This document shows positions 57,861 to 64,000 of a stretch of DNA of 64,000 bases, piece by piece (position 1 is the first letter of the stretch; each line of letters opens with the position of its first letter). This stretch comes from Mycolicibacterium xanthum (lineage in GTDB: Bacteria > Actinomycetota > Actinomycetes > Mycobacteriales > Mycobacteriaceae), in NCBI RefSeq assembly GCF_019710635.1, contig NZ_JAIFZS010000045.1, forward strand, positions 1 through 64,000, read 5' to 3'. Both the position numbers and the translations under genes were made by a program. The notes beneath the pieces were generated by a model. It was given only the letters and a program-made list of their open reading frames with translations, did not search any database and had not been told where the DNA came from.

Positions 57861-58247
57861 CTAGGAGGCCGGCACCCACGGGTCGGTGGCGATCAGGTGC
57901 GTGCTCTGCAGTGCCGCCTCCCGATGGATGTGGGCGTCCGACAGGTACTTCGGGTTGGTTGCCATGGCGACGAACGCCGCGCGGGACGGATAACGGACGA
58001 CGACGATGGCGTCCCAGAACGGCCGGTCGATGTCGCCGGCCACGACGTGGCTGGCGTCGCCGGCGTACAGGATGGTGGCTCCGACGGCGGCCAGGAAGGG
58101 CTGCACCTCCTTGGCGTAACGCTGATAGCTGTCCTGCCCGTTCTCCTGGAACTGCAGCAGGTTGATCATCACCACGGGCCCGTCGTTGTCGGCCGCACCC
58201 GCCAGCAGCGCGGCCAGCTGGGTCCCGTTCGGTTCGATAGCGGACAT
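57861..58247 (-). CDS. DUF1330 domain protein
   Basis: 128 residues from the ATG at 58247 (GGGAGG upstream). VVMINLLQFQENGQDSYQRY, GATILYAGDASHVVAGDIDR and VVVRYPSRAAFVAMATNPKY follow the dimeric alpha/beta-barrel DUF1330 pattern. The cupin gene ends two bases upstream, so they are co-transcribed. The function of the family is unknown. Confidence 0.88.
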   Translation of the reverse strand: MSAIEPNGTQLAALLAGAADNDGPVVMINLLQFQENGQDSYQRYAKEVQPFLAAVGATILYAGDASHVVAGDIDRPFWDAIVVVRYPSRAAFVAMATNPKYLSDAHIHREAALQSTHLIATDPWVPAS

Positions 58248-58249
58248 GG

Positions 58250-58720
58250 TCAGGCCTCCCATGAGGTCAGGTCGCGAGGGGCGATGCCGTTGGCGGCGCA
58301 GTACTGCGTGTAGCGCTCGATGGAGGTCTTGTGGTTCTCCTGCCAGAGGATCTTCTTGTCCTCGTCGAGGAACAGGAGTTCACCGACGAGGAAGAAGAAC
58401 ACCTCGGTGTCTTCCAGACTGTGCGGCGTGTGCGACGAGCCGGCCACCTCGTAGACGGTGTCGCCCGCGCGGGAGGTCCAGTTGTTCTCCTTGTAGCGCC
58501 ACGCCCCGCGCACGGTGTGTCCGACCACGATGCCGGTGTGGTAGTGCGGCGGAAGTTCCAGGCCGGCAGGGAATTTCATCGAGACGACGACCTCGGCCCG
58601 CACGGGGTCGACCTTCCAGTACTTCAGGAAAACCTGGTCGGTCAGCGGCGTGAACGGAATCCACGGGTTGTCGGCGCCATTGATGTAGTTGACGTCGAGT
58701 TCTTGCAGGGTCTGCTGCAT
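58250..58720 (-). CDS. Cupin, 2,4'-dihydroxyacetophenone dioxygenase/ChrR-like
   Basis: 156 residues from the ATG at 58720 (GGAGGAG upstream). WIPFTPLTDQVFLKYWKVDP then LELPPHYHTGIVVGHTVRGA gives the cupin motif 1 with two metal-ligand His; YKENNWTSRAGDTVYEVAGS and HTPHSLEDTEVFFFLVGELL form motif 2. This architecture is shared by the Fe enzyme 2,4'-dihydroxyacetophenone dioxygenase and ChrR-type cupins. Probably a metal-dependent oxygenase; substrate unknown. Confidence 0.82.
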   Translation of the reverse strand: MQQTLQELDVNYINGADNPWIPFTPLTDQVFLKYWKVDPVRAEVVVSMKFPAGLELPPHYHTGIVVGHTVRGAWRYKENNWTSRAGDTVYEVAGSSHTPHSLEDTEVFFFLVGELLFLDEDKKILWQENHKTSIERYTQYCAANGIAPRDLTSWEA

Positions 58721-58843
58721 TGCACTCCTCCTTCGGTGAGCTGATCGCCGCCGCGCGGCGGGTCGAGTACCGAAATTAGGAGAGCCACCCGGATGTCCGC
58801 TCGGTCCGTCGTGACAACGTCGGCCGACCCGGTTGTGCCCGCG

Positions 58844-60133
58844 TCACAGTTCGTCGGGTTCGGGGTGTGCCATCCCGGGGAGGGTGGGCAACAGCGCCAG
58901 CGCGACCGACAGCTCGAGGGTGTCGGTGTCGATGCCGCGGCCCAGGATCGTCTCGGCCTGGTTCACCCGGTAGCTGACGGTGTTGGGGTGGACGGTCAGG
59001 CGCCGTGCGGCGCGGGTAGGACTGCGGTTCTCCGCCAGGTAGACCGCCAGCGTCGTGGCCACCCGGTAGGTGTCCTCGTCGTCGGCCGCCAGGGGTCCCA
59101 GCACGCGGGTGACGAAGGACCGGGCGTGCTCCCGATCCGCGCTGGCCAGCGCGGCGACCGCGACGCTGCGATAGCGGGTGACCGCGGCCGCGCGGCTCCC
59201 GGTCAGGGATGCGACCCGCCGGGCGTGCGCGGCCTCCAGATAGGTCCGGCGGAAACCCTTGAGGCCCTGGCCCGGCTCTCCCAGCGCCACCCGGACGCCG
59301 GCGTGCGGATCCCCGACGCTCACCCGGGCCAACGCCTCGGGCGGACAGGGACCCCGGCGACTCAGCCATCCGAGCACCCCCAGCGTCCCCGACGGATGGA
59401 CCAGCGTGCTGTCCGCCGCGGTGTCGTGCGCGATGCCGGCGATGACGCCGCCCAGCAGCGTCTGGGGGTCGGTCTCGTCGGGCGCCCGGTCCAGCCAGGC
59501 GATGACCGCGACGTGCGTGCGGGCGACGTCGTAGCGCAGGCGCTTCGACGCGCGCTGGGTGTCGCGTTCGCGCTGGGCGACGATGTCGTCTATCGCGGCC
59601 GCCCGTGCGGCCGCCGTCCCGCGCAGCCAGGCCTCCCGCTCGAGTTCATAGGTCTGTTCGGCGCGCATCTGTGCCCCGTCGACATAGCCGAATATCCAGC
59701 CGGTGGCCAATTCCAGCGCCTTGGCCTGCTGCGCGGCGTCGTCGGCGGCTGCGGTGATCCGGGTGAACAGCCATGTCCACACCAGCTCCTGGGCCAGCCG
59801 GTAGAACCGCATCAGATCCGGCAGCAGGGCCTGCCGCTGAACGGCCGCCCGAGCGATGGCCTGCGTCGACGGCGGCAGCGCGGTCTGGCGCGGATCCCCG
59901 CCGATCTCGATGAGCTCGGCGAGTTGTTGCAGGCTGGCGTCGGTACTGACCAGAGCCTCTTTGCGGGACGGCTCATCGGGGAACAGATGCGGCAATTCGG
60001 CCTGCATCCGCTCGACCGCCCGCTCGGCAAGGTTCGCCGCACTCGCGCGCAACTCGGCGGCGATGGGCACCAGCACCGCCTGCCAGGCCCGCTGTGCCGC
60101 GGGTTCCCGGAGGGGCGACCATTGGGGGTCCAT
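58844..60133 (-). CDS. PucR family transcriptional regulator
   Basis: 429 residues. The N-terminal half is helical, with no recognised sensor motif. The C-terminal HTH of the PucR/CdaR group reads TLAVYLAENRSPTRAARRLT, VHPNTVSYRVNQAETILG. It is divergent from the SDR-hydrolase pair at 60236, with dyads in the 102-bp gap, so it probably regulates that pair. No good RBS precedes the ATG at 60133. Confidence 0.88.
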   Translation of the reverse strand: MDPQWSPLREPAAQRAWQAVLVPIAAELRASAANLAERAVERMQAELPHLFPDEPSRKEALVSTDASLQQLAELIEIGGDPRQTALPPSTQAIARAAVQRQALLPDLMRFYRLAQELVWTWLFTRITAAADDAAQQAKALELATGWIFGYVDGAQMRAEQTYELEREAWLRGTAAARAAAIDDIVAQRERDTQRASKRLRYDVARTHVAVIAWLDRAPDETDPQTLLGGVIAGIAHDTAADSTLVHPSGTLGVLGWLSRRGPCPPEALARVSVGDPHAGVRVALGEPGQGLKGFRRTYLEAAHARRVASLTGSRAAAVTRYRSVAVAALASADREHARSFVTRVLGPLAADDEDTYRVATTLAVYLAENRSPTRAARRLTVHPNTVSYRVNQAETILGRGIDTDTLELSVALALLPTLPGMAHPEPDEL

Positions 60134-60150
60134 GGCCGGAATTTAGTCCG

Positions 60151-60180
60151 ATTGTGGCGGCGTCACAATGATCGTGATCA
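60151..60180. promoter_or_regulatory. Probable PucR operator
   Basis: ATTGTG-N7-CACAAT (60151-60156, 60164-60169) is followed by TGATC-GT-GATCA (60169-60180). Both dyads lie between the divergent PucR and SDR genes. Confidence 0.55.
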
Positions 60181-60235
60181 ACGTTGGCGTTCGTGCACGA
60201 GCCCGGTGACGCGGCCCGGACGTAGCTTGCCTGGC

Positions 60236-61084
60236 ATGTTCAACTCACGATCACGCATCCAGACCGCCGACCTCGCAGGCCGAGTGGTCGCCATCACCGG
60301 CGCGGGCAGCGGCATCGGCCGCGAACTGGCGCTGCTGTGTGCCCGCCGCGGCGCCGACCTGGCGCTGTGCGACATCAACGAGTCCGCCGTGGACGACACC
60401 GCCGGCGCCGCCCGCCGGTTCGGCGCCGACGTGATCACCCACCGGGTGGACGTCTCGGACCCCGATCAGGTCGCGGCCTTCGCCGACGCCGCGTTCGCGC
60501 ACTTCACCGGGGTCGACATCCTGGTCAACAACGCCGGTGTGGGGCTCATCGGCGGCTTCCTGGACACCAGCCACAAGGACTGGGACTGGTTGGTGTCGAT
60601 CAACCTGATGGGTGTCGTGCACGGCTGCGACGCCTTCCTGCCGCGGATGATCGAGTCCGGCCGGGGCGGGCATGTCGTCAACCTGTCCTCGGCCGCCGGC
60701 CTGCTGGCCAATCCGCAGCTGTCGGCCTACAGCGCAACCAAGTTCGCGGTGCTGGGTCTGTCCGAGGCGCTGCGCATCGAGCTCGAACCCCACCGCATCG
60801 GTGTCACCGCGGTGTGTCCCGGGGTGATCAACACCGCCATCACCAAGACCAGTCCGATCCGCGGGTCCGGTGACGCCGACGGCCGGCGACAGCGTCTCGC
60901 GGCGACCTACCAGAAGCGCGGCTACACCCCGGAGCGGGTGGCCCGCAACATCCTGCGCGCGATCGACCGCAATCGCGCGGTGGCGCCCGTCGCCGCCGAG
61001 GCCCACGTGATGTACGTGCTGTCGCGCCTCGCGCCGCCGTTGGCCCGCCGGATCGCCGCCCAGCTCGCCAAGGTCGCCGAGTGA
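60236..61084 (+). CDS. Short-chain dehydrogenase
   Basis: 282 residues from the ATG at 60236. TGAGSGIG, LCDINESA, NNAGVGLIGGFLDTSHKDWD, LSSAAGLLANPQLSAYSATK with catalytic Ser-Tyr-Lys. The longer C-terminal tail (RILRAIDRN-like block and MYVLSRLAPPLARRIAAQL) is seen in mycobacterial SDRs associated with lipid metabolism. Its stop overlaps the GTG of the hydrolase at 61081, so the two are coupled. Confidence 0.88.
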   Translation: MFNSRSRIQTADLAGRVVAITGAGSGIGRELALLCARRGADLALCDINESAVDDTAGAARRFGADVITHRVDVSDPDQVAAFADAAFAHFTGVDILVNNAGVGLIGGFLDTSHKDWDWLVSINLMGVVHGCDAFLPRMIESGRGGHVVNLSSAAGLLANPQLSAYSATKFAVLGLSEALRIELEPHRIGVTAVCPGVINTAITKTSPIRGSGDADGRRQRLAATYQKRGYTPERVARNILRAIDRNRAVAPVAAEAHVMYVLSRLAPPLARRIAAQLAKVAE

Positions 61085-62046
61085 CCGCGGTGGGTGCCGA
61101 CCCGCCCCCCGCGCTCGACGGGGTCACCCACCGGTTCGTCGACATCGGGGACGGTGTCACGATCCACGTCGCCGAGGCCGGGCCGGCCGACGGCCGACCG
61201 GTGCTGCTGGTGCACGGGTTCCCCCAGCATTGGTGGGAGTGGCGCCATCTCATCGGTCCGCTGGCCGCCGACGGCTATCGCGTGCTGTGCCCCGACCTGC
61301 GGGGTGCCGGATGGAGTTCTGCACCCAAAGCCGAGTACCGCAAGACCGTGATGGCCGACGACCTGGCGGCGGTGCTCGACCGGCTGGGCGTGGGTCCGGC
61401 CACCCTGGTGGCCCATGACTGGGGTGGGCCGGTGGCGTTCATCATGATGCTGCGCCACCCCGCGAAGGTCGCCGGCTTCTTCGGGATGAACACCATCGCG
61501 CCGTGGCTGACACCGGATCTCGCGATGGCCCGGCACCTGTGGCGGTTCTGGTACCAGATCCCGATCGCGCTACCGATCGGGGGACCGCGGCTCATCGGCG
61601 ACCGGAGGCGGCGATTCCTGCGCCGACTGGCCTCCTGGGTGGGCGGCGACTGGTCCCTGTCGGAGGAGGAACTGCAGGCCTATGCCGAACGGTTCCGCCG
61701 GCGTGACCGCGCCGCAGCCTGCTCGCGGTGGTACCGGACGTTCCTCGCCCGCGAGTTCGTGCCGTGGCTTCGCGGAGAGTACGCCGACGCCCGGGTCGGC
61801 GTGCCGGTCCGGTGGTTGCACGGAACGGCGGACCCGGTCCTGACGCCGACCCTGTTGCGCGGATACGCCGATCGAATCGACGACTTCCAGGTGGAATGGG
61901 TCGACGGCGTCGGGCACTGGATCGCCGAGCAGCGACCCGCCCTCGTGCTGGACCGGCTGCGTGATTTCCTGACCACGACCGGTCACGCCGTTGGCCGCCG
62001 CCGGACGGCCGGCGCCGGGGGCGAGCTAGCGGCCGCGTCCGGGTAG
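61081..62046 (+). CDS. Alpha/beta hydrolase (epoxide hydrolase-like)
   Basis: 321 residues, GTG start overlapping the SDR stop. LVHGFPQHWWEWRHLIGPLA is the oxyanion block, LVAHDWGGPVAFIMMLRHP the nucleophile elbow with Asp (HDWGG), typical of epoxide hydrolases and haloalkane dehalogenases. GVGHWIAEQRP carries the catalytic His. Probably hydrolyses an epoxide. Its 3' end overlaps the convergent small secreted protein by 21 bp. Confidence 0.88.
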   Translation: MTAVGADPPPALDGVTHRFVDIGDGVTIHVAEAGPADGRPVLLVHGFPQHWWEWRHLIGPLAADGYRVLCPDLRGAGWSSAPKAEYRKTVMADDLAAVLDRLGVGPATLVAHDWGGPVAFIMMLRHPAKVAGFFGMNTIAPWLTPDLAMARHLWRFWYQIPIALPIGGPRLIGDRRRRFLRRLASWVGGDWSLSEEELQAYAERFRRRDRAAACSRWYRTFLAREFVPWLRGEYADARVGVPVRWLHGTADPVLTPTLLRGYADRIDDFQVEWVDGVGHWIAEQRPALVLDRLRDFLTTTGHAVGRRRTAGAGGELAAASG

Positions 62047-62274
62047 ACCGACGTGGCCCGGGTTGACGACGCTGTTGATGTTCGGCACGTGGATGTCCGG
62101 GGCGACGTTGGGCACCACGTTGATGTCCGGGATGCCGTAGTCGACGTTGACGTGGATGTTGTCGGCGCTGATCGTGGGGGGCGTCGACGGACTCGCGATG
62201 ACGGCGGTGAAGACCGCTGCCGCGGCCGGAGCCGTGGCGAGGGCCGCCGCGAGGTAGATGCGCTTGTTCGGCAT
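62026..62274 (-). CDS. Small secreted protein
   Basis: 82 residues from the ATG at 62274. Signal peptide MPNKRIYLAAALATAPAAAA followed by a short mature region rich in Asn, Val, Ile and Pro (INVVPNVAPDIHVPNINSVV). No cysteines. No known domain recognised. Same direction as the hemophore-like gene at 62312, 37 bp downstream of it. Confidence 0.65.
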   Translation of the reverse strand: MPNKRIYLAAALATAPAAAAVFTAVIASPSTPPTISADNIHVNVDYGIPDINVVPNVAPDIHVPNINSVVNPGHVGLPGRGR

Positions 62275-62311
62275 GACAGTCGTCCTTCCGATGAGTCGAA
62301 CTGGAGCGGGC

Positions 62312-62647
62312 CTATTGGCAGCGGGTCCGGAAGTCGACCAACGGCTGCCGGATGTTCTGCAGATCGGTCCGCACCTGCGGGTTGGCGTTGAGGTAGTCCT
62401 CCGTGCTGGCGCGTACCGCTTGCTCGTCCAGGCCCTTGAGGCCGGTGAAGAACCCGTTGACATCGGGATGGGTGAACAGGTAATCCGCCGTGGCGTTGGA
62501 CACGCCGGATGCGGCACGGGCCAGATCTGCGGCAGTGCAGTCCAGCGGCCCGTCCGCCGCGGCGATCGCCGTGCCGGCGAACAGCATTGCACCGCTGACC
62601 GCACCGGTGGCGATCACGCGGCATGCAGCGGCAATTGGAAGCGACAT
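62312..62647 (-). CDS. Hemophore-like secreted protein
   Basis: 111 residues. Signal peptide (VIATGAVSGAMLFAGTAIAA) precedes LDCTAADLARAASGVSNATA, DYLFTHPDVNGFFTGLKGL and VDFRTRCQ, with two cysteines at the ends of the mature domain. This matches the mycobacterial hemophore-related family of Rv0203, which binds heme outside the cell. Heme binding here is inferred from family only. Confidence 0.82.
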   Translation of the reverse strand: MSLPIAAACRVIATGAVSGAMLFAGTAIAAADGPLDCTAADLARAASGVSNATADYLFTHPDVNGFFTGLKGLDEQAVRASTEDYLNANPQVRTDLQNIRQPLVDFRTRCQ

Positions 62648-62758
62648 GGCATCCTCCTCGTCGGATGACCCCCCTGGGCCGACGGTTCCGTATGGTTCAC
62701 AGCCACCCTAACCGAAACCGGTGGGGGTATTCACGGGATTGTGGTATGCAACCGTTGT

Positions 62759-64000
62759 TCAGTGCACGCCGACCCCGGCGTCGAGAATTGCCAGTTCTTC
62801 GCGCATTTCGTCGGCGAGCCGCCAGACGTCGGGCAGCAGCTCCCGGTCGGCGGTCAGCCCGAAGTCGAGGCGGTTCTGGTAGCTGAGCAGCGTGATGCTC
62901 AGCCCGACGCCGTCGAGCAGGACGTTGACCGGATGCTGTGAGACGACCCTCGCGCCGGCACAGTACAGCGGGTGCGGCGATCCCGGGATGTTCGAGATCG
63001 TGACGTTGAACGGCGGCTTGATCCAGCCTGCACCGGTGGTCATCGAGATCACCCGGGCGGTGCGGGCCAACAGGGCCGGCGGCACGGTGTGGTTGGCGGC
63101 GGTGAGCAGCTTGGCCGGAATCGCGCGATGGCGGTCTTTGGCGGCGTGCATCACCTGATGTGCCTGCTCGAGCCGCCGCAGCGGATCCGGTTCATCCGTC
63201 GGGATCGGCACGATCATCGACGAGATCTGGTTGCCATAGTCTTGATTGCCCGAGTCCTGATCGCCGGTGCGCACCGACACCGGCACCATCGCGACAAGCG
63301 GTGTGGCGACATCGTCGCCGCGCGCCATCATCCGGCGTCTCAGCGCTCCGGCGCACAGCGCCACGACGACGTCGTTGACCGTGGCTCCGGGCACGGTGTC
63401 TTTGATCGACTTGATCGTCGCGAGCGGCAACGATCCGAACGCGAACCGGCGCTGAGCCGAGATCCTGCCTCCGAACGAGACTTTCGGTGCTGCCGCATGC
63501 GGATGCTCGAGGCTGCGCCCGTCTTTGTTGCGGGTGGCGATGCGTTCGGCGCGGTCGGCCGCCCGCGCGATCACGCCGGCGCCGGGCAGGTTGCGCATGG
63601 TCGGAAGCTGGTCGATGTGCCGCAGCATGGTGGGCACGCTTCGCGCGATGCGCACCGACTGCACGGGCAGGGTGGCGATGGCGCGGGTCAGCAGCTCCAC
63701 GTCCGATGGCGCGGCGCCCAGCGACCGTGGCGCGGCGGCCGGAAGTTCGGGGGTGTCGGCGGGTTCCGGGGTCGGGTCGAGCAGCGCGCCGAGCAGCTCC
63801 ATCCCGGACACCCCGTCGACGATGCTGTGGTGCACCTTGGTGACCAGCGCGATGCGGTCGTCGGCCAGCCCGTGGATGACGTGCAGTTCCCACAGCGACC
63901 TGGCGCGGTCCAGCGGGCGGGACACGATGCGCGCCAACGTGTCTGCGAGCTGCTGGTCGGTGCCGGGCGCCGGCAGGGCGCTCTCCCAGATGTGTGAATC
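62759..64000 (-). CDS. Wax ester synthase/diacylglycerol acyltransferase (5' end outside window)
   Basis: At least 413 residues; the frame runs past the window edge (ESALPAPGTDQQLADTLARI at the boundary). VTKVHHSIVDGVSGMELLGA carries the catalytic HHxxxDG. Late blocks PFNVTISNIPGSPHPLYCAG and GVGLSITLLSYQNRLDFGLT are characteristic of WS/DGAT. It acylates long-chain alcohols or diacylglycerol with acyl-CoA for storage lipid. The N-terminal part of about 460 residues is missing here. Confidence 0.92.
   Translation of the reverse strand, partial: DSHIWESALPAPGTDQQLADTLARIVSRPLDRARSLWELHVIHGLADDRIALVTKVHHSIVDGVSGMELLGALLDPTPEPADTPELPAAAPRSLGAAPSDVELLTRAIATLPVQSVRIARSVPTMLRHIDQLPTMRNLPGAGVIARAADRAERIATRNKDGRSLEHPHAAAPKVSFGGRISAQRRFAFGSLPLATIKSIKDTVPGATVNDVVVALCAGALRRRMMARGDDVATPLVAMVPVSVRTGDQDSGNQDYGNQISSMIVPIPTDEPDPLRRLEQAHQVMHAAKDRHRAIPAKLLTAANHTVPPALLARTARVISMTTGAGWIKPPFNVTISNIPGSPHPLYCAGARVVSQHPVNVLLDGVGLSITLLSYQNRLDFGLTADRELLPDVWRLADEMREELAILDAGVGVH

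Noticed and set aside
58793..60235. Plus-strand extension of the SDR frame back to 58793
   Set aside because: It is antisense to the PucR gene; the SDR fold begins just after the ATG at 60236.

Overview
The window looks like chromosome of a fast-growing mycobacterium (Mycolicibacterium type). The evidence is uniformly high GC, a RelJ/RelK toxin-antitoxin pair very close to the M. tuberculosis proteins as I remember them, a wax ester synthase/diacylglycerol acyltransferase, a hemophore-like secreted protein, F420-type oxidoreductases and a mycofactocin-type short-chain dehydrogenase (SDR). No rRNA, tRNA, CRISPR array, complete insertion sequence or prophage was seen.

Region 1 (about 1-37.5 kb) is an accessory oxidative-catabolism island. 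It holds five cytochromes P450, two [3Fe-4S] ferredoxins, eight SDRs, a GMC oxidoreductase, three luciferase-like flavin enzymes, an FMN reductase, an aldehyde dehydrogenase, a TauD-type dioxygenase, two NTF2-like proteins, a glyoxalase-fold protein, a nitroreductase, a carboxymuconolactone-decarboxylase-like protein, a serine hydrolase and several TetR regulators. I see no acyl-CoA ligase, acyl-CoA dehydrogenase or thiolase in it, so it appears to supply only redox and tailoring steps. A single palindrome, roughly TGCTRTACRNNYGTAYAGCA, recurs 13 times in nine intergenic promoter regions between 2.5 and 32.9 kb and nowhere else that I found. It links these scattered operons into one apparent regulon and is the main discovery candidate. 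The island also carries decayed genes: a frameshifted membrane protein, pieces of an aldehyde dehydrogenase, an FMN reductase and an amidohydrolase, and a TetR gene split by a frame change. Embedded in it, at 4.3-9.2 kb, is a 1220-residue exported protein with 26 near-identical 11-residue acidic repeats, divergent from a ROK regulator.

Region 2 (37.5-48.7 kb) holds a DUF3179 membrane protein with a tocopherol-cyclase-like partner, an orphan VapC-like PIN protein, a 27-bp perfect inverted repeat, a second TauD dioxygenase divergent from an IclR regulator, a second exported protein with an acidic N-terminal spacer, a copper-efflux set (twin palindromes, a CopZ-like chaperone, a CPH-type P1B ATPase, a SHOCT protein) and relJK.

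Region 3 (48.7-64 kb) holds a five-gene minus-strand operon (OsmC, two flavoproteins, an MFS transporter, a MaoC-like dehydratase) with a long leader containing a duplicated motif. It is followed by an alpha/beta hydrolase-LuxR fusion, a Ddn-like F420 enzyme, a PaaK-like adenylating enzyme, a small cupin/DUF1330/STAS cluster, a PucR regulator divergent from an SDR-hydrolase pair, two small secreted proteins, and a WS/DGAT gene cut by the window end.

Start codons were chosen from Shine-Dalgarno spacing, operator positions and family alignment from memory. Family names rest on motif recognition without database searches.
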